Below are positions 9,807 through 21,640 of a stretch of 64,000 bases of DNA, piece by piece. Under the pieces are notes generated by a model, which was given only the letters and a program-made list of their open reading frames with translations, was not told the DNA's origin and searched no databases. This stretch comes from Artocarpus heterophyllus (lineage: Eukaryota > Streptophyta > Magnoliopsida > Rosales > Moraceae): the NCBI GenBank assembly GCA_025403435.1, contig CM046341.1, forward strand, positions 496,001 to 560,000. The letters run 5' to 3'. Made by a program: the position numbers and the translations under genes. Positions within the stretch are counted from its first letter, which is position 1. Every line of letters begins with the position of its first letter.

Positions 9807-12800
9807 TGTAACACCCACCTATTTTTATGTAACGGATCATGTTAAGTTAGTAACGACGTTAAGTAATTTTATTAATAATTTATAATATATGTTATGATTT
9901 ATGATTTTAATGTTACTAACTATTTATTCTAAGTGTTATGATAGGTGACGATCGCAAGGAATCGATGTGCTAAAGTGTCATGTTAGTTACAATGTATGTT
10001 TAATTATGATGCAATGATGTCTTGAATGCTATGAGATAATTACGTTGATTGGGTGATTTAATGTGATTAATTGGTATAATTATGGATTAATTTTATCATT
10101 TAAGGAAAGGAAACGTTTGACTTTACATTGATTGGTATTGATTGATATGGTTCCCCCTTTAAAATCGGTAAAGTATGGTAAGTTTATCTCAATGATTTGA
10201 CTTTTCTCAATTACTCTCCATTTACACGTGATTTTTGGACCAAGAATAGTCAAAAAATTCCTGAACATAATGGAGAGCATTGGATTTTTTTTTTTTTTTT
10301 TACGTTATTGCTCTCTCTCTCTCTTCCTCTCACGTCTTCTTTCTCTCTCTTTTTCTGAGACGTTTCTTTTCTTCATCTCTTCTTCTTCTCTTCTCCACAT
10401 TTTCTATTCCTCCTCTCTCTCAAAAATTCTCTGCAAATAATTGAAAGAAAAATTGAAATTTCATTGGTTGAATTCGAAGGAATTTGAGAAGAATCATTTT
10501 GAGGTAAGAGTGCATTCTCGTTTCAATGGAATCTTTCTTCACATCCGACTGCTATATCTTCCTCTACAAAATTCTGTTTGCTCTGAATTTTTAATATGTT
10601 ATTCATGTATGAGTTTTGTGATGTTTCTCCAAGTTTCACCTTAATTGGATTTTTTTATGATAAGTTATGAATTTTCTATCATCTACCACTCACAGTAAAA
10701 TATTATTGTTTGGTTATGATGCATGAAAATGTGATTTTTGTTCAAGGGGTAAACGTGCTTTGTTTGCTACGAAATTTGGCAAGAATGTTCGTGTATATGT
10801 TATGTTATGGACTGCAAAGTTTGGTAATGTTTTGATGAGTGAATAATGTGTTATGAAATTTTTATTGAGATTAGGTCAAGAAACTGTTTTAACAATGTTA
10901 ATTTTGGACTTTAGTTTTATGTGACGTTTTATATGTTTAAATGATTTTATTGATGATGAAATAATTTTATGATATTGAAAAATATGTTAGTAAGATGTTA
11001 GTATGAATTTTAAAATTAAAATATATGTGTTTTAATTGTTAGAAAATGTTTTCAAAAGATTACTCACTGCCTGTCAAACCTAAGTTAGTTTTATTACTGT
11101 TTTTCAAATATGTGTTTTGACCTACTCCGATTTTTTTTGAAGCCAATTTTTGGATATGTTAGGGTTCTATATGTCTACTGTATATGTTAATTTTTTTAGA
11201 TTTTTTCTATGATGTTAGAATGTGCTAAACAGACCTGAGAATAAAGTTGTTCACTGCCTTACTATTGCTGGCAGATTTCATGTTTGAAATGTATGGTTTG
11301 TTTTTAGATACTTAATGTAATTTTTATGACTAAAGAAAAATCATGGTAGTATGTTTATGTATTAACTTTACCCCTGTCAAGTATGGTGCCTAAAGTATGT
11401 ATGAATGTTAAGTTTTTAAGTCTTGAATCCATGTAGGTCAGTGAAGTGTATGTGATGATGATTTTATGTTTTTGATGATTATGGTTATAGATGCATGTTA
11501 TGAATTATGTTTGTAAGAGATGAATGTATGTACGATGTTATATGAATGGATGTTTTATTCTATGATAATAAGTATTAATTTTATTTTGTATCTTTAAATG
11601 AATAAATGGCATGAACACATAAAGGAACGAGCACATCGAGACCGCGGCGTCGTCACCAATACATATAAGGTTAAGTAAGCTAGCTTCTAAGGTAAGTACA
11701 TTCTCACCTGCAACATGATATGTTATAAAGATTTGAAAACATGTTCTTGATGATATCTATGATGGATTTTATGATGGTTCAATTTAAAGTTATGCATATT
11801 TGATTATGGCAAATTTCAAAGCATGAACGTTATATATATATGTATCACCTAATAAGTGTTGCACACCAATGTTATGATATGATATGATATGATGTCATGT
11901 TTGGTTTAGGATTAGCTACCCTTCTCCTCTCATGACGGCGCGCCTACAATGATGATTATGGTGCAACACTTGGGCCCATAAGATAAAATGGAATAAGTTT
12001 TAATATGGTCAATGTAGTGAAAGATATGTTTCTATGAAAATGTGCTTAATGCACTATTATGATATGATGATGATGATGATGATGTTTATGAAATGTTTTT
12101 AAATTGTGAGAATTATATGTACTTACTAAGCTTTAGCTTATTCAAGTTTATATCATGTTGCAGATAAGGGTAAGAAAGTCATGGATTAGGCGGAGGACAT
12201 GGGAAGGCGTGTGAGCATAGGGAAGATGAATTGTAACCAGAAGAACGCCAATGCTGCAAGTTTTATGATTTAAGCTATGGTTTATTATTTGAACATATTT
12301 TTATGATAAGTTTTAAAGAATAAAAGAACTATGTTTTTATATTTTATTTTATCATTTTAAGAATTTGATCTTCCGCATTTTTGAAAGAAAAATGAATTTG
12401 TCTTAAAATTAACTTTTCTAAAAGTTTTTGTTTTGTCTCGGATGGCCTGCCGATGTGATGTTCGGCCTGTCGATCCCATCTTTCTGGCCTGCCGATCATA
12501 TTAATGTTTAAACCCGGTTTTTTTGCAGAGACTCTGCCAGCCTGTCGGTTGACAATTTCCAACCTGCCAACCATGTTCGGCCTACCAAAGTCTCCAATTC
12601 GGCCTCCTGAACTGAGAGAGCAAATAGTTTTAAATGATGTGATGTGATATAAGTTATGATTTTACTATTTGGTATATTTACTTTATTAAAGGAAGTTTAT
12701 GATCAATTTAATGTGTAATTGAATTATTAATAGTATGGATTAAGTGAATGAATGTTGTAAAAAAAAATATGTATGTATGGATCATATTAATGTATGGATC

Positions 12801-12840
12801 CTGCATCTCCTAAAAATATGTATGTATGGATCCTGGGTAC
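9807..12840 (+). mobile_element. LTR C (same family), nested in LTR B, 3' end lost
   Basis: Starts TGTAACACCCACCTATTTTT inside LTR B after TCTGT. It is colinear with A, B and D until an A-run and ATGTATGTATGG near 12760-12783; then the sequence is scrambled and copia-1 resumes. The 5' palindrome cluster seen in A, B and D is absent, while the 3' cluster is present at 12435-12620. Loss of both LTR ends plus copia protease points to one large deletion. Confidence 0.75.
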
Positions 12841-12860
12841 TATAGTTTTAGGAGATGCAG
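12763..12860. other. Deletion junction with templated filler
   Basis: Between LTR C and copia-1 there is a second copy of AAAAATATGTATGTATGGATC (12812-12832, copied from 12763-12783) and an inverted copy of 15 bp of neighbouring copia sequence: CTGCATCTCCTAAAA at 12801-12815 is the reverse complement of 12846-12860. Such mixed direct and inverted local copies are the usual trace of template-switching end-joining repair. Confidence 0.7.
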
Positions 12861-13996
12861 CTATTACTACATCTACTATGTCTGATAGTGATCTTACTAA
12901 GTTATAGCATATGCGACTGGGGCATTTGAGTGAGCTTGGGATGACAGAGTTGAGTAAAAGAGGACTACTTGATGGACAGTGCACAGGCAAGATGGAGTTT
13001 TGTGAGCACTATATGTTTGGCAAACAAAGGAGAGTCAGATTTGGCAAAGACATTCACAACACAAAAGATATTTTGGAGTATGTTCATTCTAACCTTTGGG
13101 GACTGTCTACTGTTCCTTCTTATGGTGGTGCTAGTTATATGCTTACAATTATAGATGATTTTTCTAGAAAGGCATGGACATTCTTTTTAAAGCAAAAGAA
13201 TGATGTTTTTGTTATGTTCAAAGATTGGAAGACCATGGTAGAAAAGCGAACTGGTAAGCCAGTTAAACGTCTCCGCACTAATAATGGCTTGGAGTTTTGT
13301 TTAGATGAATTTAATGTCTTCTATAAATCAAAAGGAATTATGAGGGATTTAACAGTCCAACATACTCCACAGCAAAATGGTGTGGTAAAGCGGATGAATA
13401 GAATATTGATGGAGAAGGTACGTTGCATATGCTCTAATGCTAGGCTATCTAAGTCATTTTTGGCTAAAGCCACTTCTACTGCTTGCTATTTGGTGAATCG
13501 CTCTCCTTTCATTGCTATTAACAAGAAGACTCCACATGAGGTATGGTCAGGTAAACCTACAGATTACTCTAATTTAAGAATTTTTGGTTGTCCCACCTAT
13601 GCTCATGTTGATAATGGTAAATTGAAGCATAGATCTATAAAGTGTGTGTTTCTTGGTTATAAGCATGGAGTTAAAGGCTAAAAGTTATGCTGCCCGAAAA
13701 CCAAGAAGGTGATTATTAGTATAGATGTTGTGTTTGATGAGACTACCATGTTATATGGGACATCTACTACGGGATCTAGTGATGTTGATCAAGAGAGATC
13801 TTGCAGAGAGGTGGAGTTTCAGATTAAGATAGGTACATCATTTGATTTGACTTCCCAGTCAAGTTCAGAGAGTCATGGAGATGTTGCTGCCCCATCACTG
13901 CCACTGAGACCACCACAGTATTCTATCACTAAGGATAGACCTAGGAGAGATGTTAGGCCTCCAAAGAGGTTTGCTAAGGCTGATTTGGTGGCTTAT
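12839..13996 (+). pseudogene. Copia-1 pre-integrase and integrase (broken)
   Basis: The frame reads through a pre-integrase region whose Trp codon is now TAG (12904-12906), then MRLGHLSELGMTELSKRGLL with the H of the zinc finger. The integrase core follows: SNLWG (first catalytic Asp of the usual HSDLWG is Asn), RTNNGLEF (second Asp of the usual RSDNGGE is Asn) and QQNGVVKRMNR (catalytic Glu of VAER is Lys). A stop follows at 13679-13681 after KHGVKG. All three catalytic acidic residues are replaced, so it is inactive. LTR D interrupts it at 13997, after the C-terminal region VRPPKRFAKADLVAY. Confidence 0.88.
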
Positions 13997-16900
13997 TGTA
14001 ACACCCGCCTATTTTATGTAATGGACCACGTTAAGTTAGTAACATTGATAAGAAAATTTAATAATAAATTACGTTATATGATATGATATGTGATGTGCAT
14101 GTTACTAACTTTTTATGTCAAGTTTTGTGACAGGTGACGACCGCATAGGATTGTTGTGCTCTAGTGTTCATGTGAAATTTTAAGTATATGTTTATTTATG
14201 ATGCAATAATCTATGAATGTTGTGTTGTATGGCATTTAAGGACAGTTTGGCAGGCCAAACTATTAAGATCGGCAAGCCGAACATCTTGCCCGAGATCGGC
14301 AGGCCGAAGAAACCCATCGGCAGGCCGAACTTGCTGGAACCGGCAGGCCGAAGGGGAAAATCGGCAGGCCAAACACGGCTGACGAGCAGTCAGCTGAAAT
14401 CTCTCCAAAATTATGGCTGAGTTAATTACGTTAATTGGGTGATTTAATGTGATTAATTGGCATAATAATGGAATGTTTTATCAGTTAAGGAAATTAAAGG
14501 GGTTTGACTTCGCATTGATTTGTGTCAATTTAAATGGTTTCCCATTTAAATAGGGCAAAACATGGTAAGTAATGAGTGGGAGATTTGACTTTCCTTCTTT
14601 CTCTCCTTTTCTCCACGCCATTCAGCCCCTCAACAATCAAAAAATTCTGACTTAATGATGGGAATTGAATTTCCATCAATTATGTTTATTACGTTAAAAA
14701 TTTTAACGTTTCCTTTTTTCATTATTTTCTCTCCTTCTCACGTTTTTCTCTGTCAAAAATTCTGAGACGTTCTCTCATTTTTTTTCTCTTCCTCTTCTCT
14801 TCTCCACGAGTGCTTCTCTCTCTCTCACGAAAATTTTCTGAGTATATTGAAAGAAAAGTCTTATTTCGTTGGTTAAAATTCAAGGATTTTGAGAAGAAAC
14901 TTCAAGGTATGAATTCAACTTTTCTGGTATTTTTGAAAAGAAATTCTTCTCCTCGTTTCGTCTACAATATCTTTCTATAGGTATTGTGTTTTGTCTCAAA
15001 TTTTTAAATGTGATGTTATGCATATATGTTATATGGTGTTTTCTAATTTCATGTCATATGAATGTTTTATGAAAAAAATGAATATTTCTATCTGCTACCC
15101 TTCACAGTAATGTTACTGTTTAATTTTTATATATGAAAAATGCAATGGTTATTCAAGAGGTAATGAATGATGTTTTCGTGAAAAGTTGTTAAGAATATGC
15201 AAGTATAATGTAAGATGAATGTATTTTATGATCATGAAATTTTTATGAGATTATAATAAGAAAACTGTTTTGATAATGTTGTTTTTGGGATTTTCGTTTT
15301 ATTAAACTTTTTATGTATTTACATGATTTTATGATAATAAAATGATTTTATGCATGATAATATGATGATTGTATGGAGTTTTAAATTAAAATATATGTAT
15401 TTGTTCGAAAACGTTTTATTTAAAAGATAAATATGTTTAAAATGTATGGTTTGTTTTTATATGCTTAAGGTAATTTTTATAATTAAAGAAAAATCATAAT
15501 AACATGTTTATGTGATGACAATGTTTATGGTTATGAATTATTGATTGTAATGGATGAGATGAAAATATATATGTGATGATAATTTCATGTTTTACGATGA
15601 TGGTTATGGATTATGAGATGAATGTATATGAATGAATGTTATATGCATGGATGTTTTATGATACGTATTAATGTATTGCATCTTTAAAATGAAAAATGGC
15701 ATGAACACTCAAGGAACGAGCACTACGAGACCGCGGCGTCGTCACCAAATCACGTTAAGGTTAAGTAAGCTAACGATAAGGTAAGTACATTCTCACCTGC
15801 AACATGACACCTTTTTCAAGGTTTGATGATATGTTTACAAGGATGTTCATGATGATTTTATGATGATTTTTCCTTAAAGGATTTCTTATGAAAGATTTTC
15901 ATGATTTTAAGTTATGCATGATGTTTATGACATGTTTTAAAGTATGAAAAGTATATATATATGTATCACCTAATAAGTGTTGCACACCCAATGTTATGAA
16001 ATGTTATGTTATGATGTCATGCTTGGTTTGGGATTAGCTACCCTTCTCCTCTCATGACGGCGCGCCTATGATGATGTTTATGGTGCAACACTTGGGCCCT
16101 TAATATAAAAATGGAATAAGTTTTAAAATGGTCAACGTAATGAAAGATATGTTTCTATGAAATTGTGCTTAAGGCACTTTTATGACATGATGATGATGAT
16201 GATGTTTATGAAATGTTTTAAATTGTGAGAATTATATGTACTTACTAAGCATTAGCTTAATCATGTTTTATGTCATGTTGCAGATAAGGGTAAGAAAATC
16301 ATGGACTAGGCGGAGGACATGGGAAGGCGTGTGAGCATTATGAACGATGAATTGTAACCGGAAGCACGCCAATAAGAACGATTTTATGATTTAATCAAGT
16401 TATATATTTTGAACATATATTTTATGTTAAGTTTTAAGAACACTTATATTATGGTTTTATAAGTTATTTTATCATTTTTTATGAATTATGAACTTCCGCT
16501 ATGTTTTACGAAAAGTTTGTTGGTTTTAAAATTTTAGATTTCTCAAAGATTGGTCTCGGACGGCCTGCCGAACTTTTTGGCCGGCCTGCCGAAGTCCAGA
16601 AGTTCGGCCTGCCGATCACAATTCTCGGCCTACCGAACATGGATGAATTTTTTGGTCCGAATTGCAAAGCCTCTGTCGGCCTGCCGGTTGAGGGAACTCC
16701 GGCCTGCCGATGATGTTTGGCCTGCCGAAGTCCCTAGTTCGGCCTACCGAACTGTGGGAGTAAGTAAGTTTTAAACGATTTGATGTGATGTTTTGTTAAG
16801 TCTTGATTTTTTTACAACTCGATAAACCTATATTGTTAAGTAAGTTCATGATAAATTTATGTATAATTGAATAAATTATGATTTGAAATAAGTTAAACAA

Positions 16901-18772
16901 TGTTATTCTAAACAATGTTAAGTTTTAAAAAAAAAATTTTTTTGAAGGTATGACTGGATCTTGGTTATGTATGTTTAAGTACTTTTCAAATCAATAATAC
17001 TGATTAAGTTTGATATTATTTATATGTTTAAAGTTTAAGCATGTACGAATGTAAGTATGTAACTACATCTGTGACGTCCGAATTAAGGGGCGTTACTATT
17101 AGACATGTATGCCCTAAGGAGTAAAAATGTAATACGTTTTTGGAGACATTTTTATCAATAAAGAATTTATTCATTTATATATACCAAATCTTGTCCTCTT
17201 TACATTCATATTTGTTGAATGTATGATAAGCAAATAGTAGTCTGAGACTATCAGTCTAAACCTTAAGAATGAGGCATATGATGGACTGATTATGTGGAAG
17301 ACACGATTATTAAGGTGACGGTCTAAAACATATGATCCGCAATCGAGGGAATAAAGTTAGGCGCTTTATTCATGTAAAGATTGTTATGTTGTCTATATCC
17401 CTTTTGGGAGATGGTTTGTCTTGACCATCGGAGGCATGACAAACTGGAGCGCTAAACCATTTGGATACATAGGTGTGACCGAATGGTATACTATCTTTGG
17501 ATGGTAAGTTTTCTAATGGTGAGACAATGGAACGTAAGATAAAAATAATCGGGAAGGTAAGACAGAACTTGTCTTTGAGCCGATTATGGATGATCATATG
17601 GGGATGCGATACACTATGATATGTCATGGGGACTTAGCTACACGAGCTTCGTAATTCTATAAAGTTTGAGAGTACAGCTCCAAGCTTTTAGTGGAGTAGC
17701 GTTGGAGTTGATAATTGTGAAATGTATATCTGGGATATTGGGTTTCATAATTATCATGAGCTTGAACTTTATAGGTCCATTTTGGTCCCCTTTGTTAGCT
17801 CACAAAGTCCTGTAACGACACGGCGTGCTTTTCCAATAATTGGTGACTTATGTCGGATTTATCAGATTGGTTTAAAACTTGTAAGAATCAAATAATTCAT
17901 GTCTGTTTATCGATTGAATTAATTTTGTAAGAAATTAGTTCAAGATAAACTTGTTGAATTATTACGATCAGATAATTCTTGTCTGTTTATCAGTTGTTTT
18001 AATTTTGGACAAATTAGAACAAGATAAACTTGTAGAATTGTTGTGAATTGATTTATTTTCTTAGAGATTATCTTAATAAAGTTTGTTTTGAATAGATAAC
18101 TTCTCTATTGAGTTATTTGAATCAAAACTGAGACTTTATCCTTTAAAATCTCTGGTGGAAAATAAAAGATTCGCGGAGATTTTTTCTCGGGAGATCAGCC
18201 TGCCGGATGACGTGTTCGGCTTGCCGATTAGAATGTTCGGCCTGCCAATCAGCGGAGATAAGATCATGCGTTTTCACGCGGATCTTATCAGATATTGATC
18301 CGAACTTGATTCTGTTTCAAGTTTTTGAGACCTAATCTGATATGGACTGACTCCAGGACCAATAGGTATAAAAAGAGAGTAAGTCACATGATTTACTCAG
18401 ATCAATTTGAGAGATTAAGAGTGATACTCTTCTAGTGAACATCTGAAAACTCCCTGAGAGCTTTTGTTCAAAAATCGTGAGCACTAGCTTTGGGTTCTCT
18501 CTATTGGTTGGAAGGAGAGTCACCAGTTGAAGAGCTGTACGTGTGAGCCCACACTCATTCCGGTTGTGGATAGAGAATAGCAAAGAAGACCAGTTGGTTG
18601 AGGCTCTTCTAGAACGTTACTTCTCTACACAGGTTGCGGAGGTTCTTCGGCACACTGAGGTTAGTAAGATCTATCTAATTTATACATATAACATGTCAAA
18701 CTTGTGTTTTGGAAATTACTCTGATGAAAAATTTTTAAAATTCCGCTGCGCACATTGCTTCCAACAGTTACA
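13997..18772 (+). mobile_element. Solo LTR D (same family as A-C), split by a copia-2 solo LTR
   Basis: Starts TGTAACACCCGCC and ends, after removal of the inner insertion at 17097-18771, in GGGGCGTTACA. CTTAT flanks both sides (13992-13996 and 18773-18777), so this is a complete solo LTR of about 3.1 kb, the best copy of its family here. Six palindrome copies (CGGCAGGCCGA polarity) lie at 14248-14385 and at least seven (CGGCCTGCCGA polarity) at 16553-16757. Confidence 0.9.
17097..18766 (+). mobile_element. Solo LTR of copia-2 nested in the end of LTR D
   Basis: Starts TATTAGACATGTATGCCC (TG changed to TA) and ends TTGCTTCCAACA. GTTAC flanks both sides (17092-17096 and 18767-18771). It is closely similar to the 2033-bp LTRs at 46012 and 53675, but about 350 bp are missing after GACCATCGGAGG near 17430. 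The core promoter TATAAAAAGAGAG is at about 18367. Confidence 0.9.
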
Positions 18773-18777
18773 CTTAT

Positions 18778-20368
18778 GCTTTATCAGTAGCAGAAGGTAT
18801 TGATTGCAGTGAAGAACCTTCTACTTATTTAGAGGCAGTTAGCTGTGATGACTCTGGAAGATGGATGATTGCTATGTAGGAGGAGATGGAATCTCTTCAT
18901 AAGAATGGCACTTGGAATTTGGTGAAGTTGCCTAAAGATAAGAAAGCTGTTTGCTACAAGTTGGTGTTTAAGAGAAAGGATGGTACGCCAGGTGTTGAAG
19001 AAGCCAGATATAAGACCAAGCTAGTTGCAAAAGGCTATAGTCAGGTGCCAGGTGTAGACTTCACGAATGTGTTCTCTCCAGTTGTGAAGCATAGTTTGAT
19101 TCGAGTTTTGCTTGGTATTATGGCCATGCATGATTTTGAGCTTGAGCAGTTAGATGCAAAGACCACATTCTTGCATGGGGAGCTTGAGGAGGATATCTAC
19201 ATACAGCAACCAGAGGGCTTTGTAATTTCATGTAAGGAGGACCATGTGTGTTTGTTGAAAAAGTCTCTCTATGGTTTGAAACAGTCTCCTAGGCAATGCT
19301 ATAAGAGGTTCGACTCATTTATGACCTCTAAATGAGTTTAGTGACTATTACAGTTGTGTTTACATAAAGAAGAACTGTGATGGGTCTTATATTTATTTGC
19401 TCTTATATGTTGATGATATGTTAATAGCTGCCAGAGATAAGGAAGAAATTAGGAAGGTGAAGGCTTAACTCAGTAAGGAGTTTAAGATGAAAGATTTGGG
19501 GCCTGCAAAGAAGATTCTTGGCATGGAGATTCTAAAAGACAGGAAGGCAGGCAAATTGTCTTTGAGTCAGAAATGGTACATTGAGAAAGTTTTGCAAAGA
19601 TTCAAAATGCATAGTGCCAAACCCCTGACTACTCCATTAGCTGCGCATTTTAGACTTTCTTTTGCTTTGTCTCCATAATCAGATGATGAGATTGAGCATA
19701 TGTCTCGAGTTCCATATTCTAGTGCAGTGGGATCCCTCATGTATGCTATGGTATGTTCTCTTCCAAACTTATCATATGCAGTTAGTACAGTTAGTAAATA
19801 CTTGGCTAATCCTGGTAAAGAACATTGGAAAGTAGTTTAGTGGATATTCAGGTACTTGCATGGTACTACTAATATTTGTTTGCAGTTTAAAAGGACTAGA
19901 GATGGAGTTATTGGATATACTGATTCTAATTTTGCTGGAGATCTTGATAAGAGGAGATCACTTACAGGGTATGTGTTTACCGTTGGTGGCTATGCTATTA
20001 GTTGGAAGGCTACTTTGCTGACTACAGTGGCTTTGTCTACTACTAAGGCAAAATATATGGCGATCACTGAAGCTTGTAAGGAAGCTATTTGGTTGAAGGA
20101 GCTATTTGGTGAGCTCAGTGAAGACTTGCAGATTACTACAGTGTTTTGTGATAGTCAGAGTGCTATTTTTCTCACTAAAGATCAGATATTTCATGAGAGA
20201 ACTAAGCACATTGATGTTCGTTATCACTTTGTTCGTAAGGTTATTGCTCGTGGTGATATTGTTGTGAGCAAGATTAGTACCTATGATAATCCTGCCGATA
20301 TGAAGACTAAGTCATTATCTACATCCAAGTTTGAGCATTGCTTGGACTTGGTTGGTGTTCGTTGTTGA
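18778..20368 (+). pseudogene. Copia-1 reverse transcriptase and RNase H (broken)
   Basis: The frame resumes with ALSVAEGIDC and reads MESLHKNGTWNLVKLPKDKK, then ARYKTKLVAKGYSQVPGVDF, TTFLHGELEEDIYIQQPEGF and SLYGLKQSPRQCYKRF of the copia RT. After a stop at 19333-19335 come LLLYVDDMLIAARD (YVDD catalytic motif intact) and MKDLGPAKKILGMEI. RNase H retains [15 protein letters not shown] (where AEY is usual, so the Glu is Lys) and FCDSQSAI. The frame ends LDLVGVRC and TGA at 20366. Stops also occur near 18877, 19467, 19676 and 19838. The closest known type is the Tork/TNT1 lineage. Confidence 0.9.
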
Positions 20369-20445
20369 GGTTTGCCCTTAGGGGGTGTTTTTGTGGAAGA
20401 TTGGAAATAGCTTGTTGAAGATTTGTTCCTTCAAGTGGAATTCGT

Positions 20446-20459
20446 GTCAAGGTGGAGAT
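20446..20459 (+). other. Copia-1 polypurine tract
   Basis: CAAGGTGGAGAT lies directly before the 3' LTR, the expected plus-strand primer site. Confidence 0.75.
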
Positions 20460-20899
20460 TGTTAGAGTATGGTGACCCGAATTTAATTTGGCCCAACCCG
20501 AAAAGCTCATGGTGCGACAATTGTGATGAAAAACAAATGTGAAATTTTTCATGAGATCTGTGGTGGTAGCGGTGGCCCGATCTTGTAGCCCACCACTAAT
20601 CTTGTCGGGGGTGCAGGGGCGGAGCCCTCTCGGTATGGACCTTTGTATTTTTTGGGCCGTTTAGTTTATGTTTTTTGGCTCATAGGATTTTGTTTATACA
20701 TCTATATATATATATATGATGTATTGTATTAGGGTTTTATTATTATCCAATTTAGCCTCCCTAAGCGCCTCCATCTTGTAATCTTCACGAGTTTAGTGAT
20801 TTTTGTTCTTCTTTGTCTGTGGTTTTTTCCCATCTTGGGTTTCCACGTAAATCTTTGTGTGTTTTTGTTCTTTGTTTCTATTGCATTATTTTCATAACA
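20460..20899 (+). repeat. Copia-1 3' LTR (full, 440 bp)
   Basis: Starts TGTTAGAGTATGGTG and ends TTTTCATAACA, with AGAAC following. It contains the segment missing from the 5' LTR, including a TATA-rich stretch at 20700-20718. Confidence 0.9.
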
Positions 20900-20904
20900 A
20901 GAAC

Positions 20905-21640
20905 ATCTACTGTCATATGAGAATAAAACTATCCTAAGAGCAATGAACCTAGTTCATATATATACTTGCTTGTTACTTGTTTTACTTAAATGATAATTAC
21001 GAGATTTGTGAGGTTATTACCTATTTCTTTATTATTGTTGTTGTTGTTGTTGTTGTTGTTATTCTTGTTGTTGTTGTCGTCGTTCCGATTGCCCAAGTTA
21101 TTCAAGAAGAGTTTTCTATATGACGATCATGCACGAATTGATGACATGAAGATCAAGTTAGTCATGATAGGATAGTTATCTTAATACTCAGCTTAATTGG
21201 TGATTACTGTGATTGGTTATAAATTAACTACAGTTATTTAATGTAATTAACTGGAATGAAGGATTCCTATTTAAGGAAATATGGGCAGGATTAGGGGGAA
21301 GGAAAAAATTATTCTACAATCTTGTTTCTGTTAGCTGAAGAGAGGACTTGTTGCGGGGAGAGTCTTGTGAGAGTGAGGCTTCCACACGACAAAAGAAACT
21401 TGCTCTTTGAAATCAGGTTCTTCCAAAACATACATATACATTTCATTTTGGATTTTGATTTGAATCTCGTCCCCACAACTCCTGCATAGCCTTGCAAACC
21501 AAAGCACCCTGAACGGTATGTCCTAGCGTTTCCGTAATTGTTGTTATCACTAAAAATTATTAGGTTTTAGTAAGGCTCGGAATTTTTCATCGTCAGAGAA
21601 AAAAAGTTAAAAAAGAATTACGAGGAAAAAAAGTGTTCAA
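20905..21640. other. Non-coding DNA with a (TTG)n microsatellite
   Basis: Contains TTG trinucleotides at 21031-21083. No gene is recognised. Bases 21180-21500 include TATTTAAGGAAATA and a GC-richer stretch resembling a transcribed LTR leader, but I could not find paired ends. Confidence 0.6.

Larger units (their letters stand above)
2704..20899 (+). mobile_element. Copia-1: Ty1/copia (Tork-type) retrotransposon split by nested insertions
   Basis: The outer ends are an LTR start TGTTAGAGTATGGTG at 2704 and an LTR end TTTTCATAACA at 20899. AGAAC flanks both sides (2699-2703 and 20900-20904), a 5-bp target duplication that proves the span was one insertion. Element sequence is found in four pieces: 2704-3673, 6543-6717, about 12839-13996 and 18778-20899. 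The rest is nested elements. Gene order gag, (protease), integrase, RT, RNase H is the Ty1/copia order. The coding pieces resemble the TNT1/Tork lineage. About 100 codons between the protease active site and the pre-integrase region are missing. All coding pieces carry stops, so it is dead. Confidence 0.92.
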
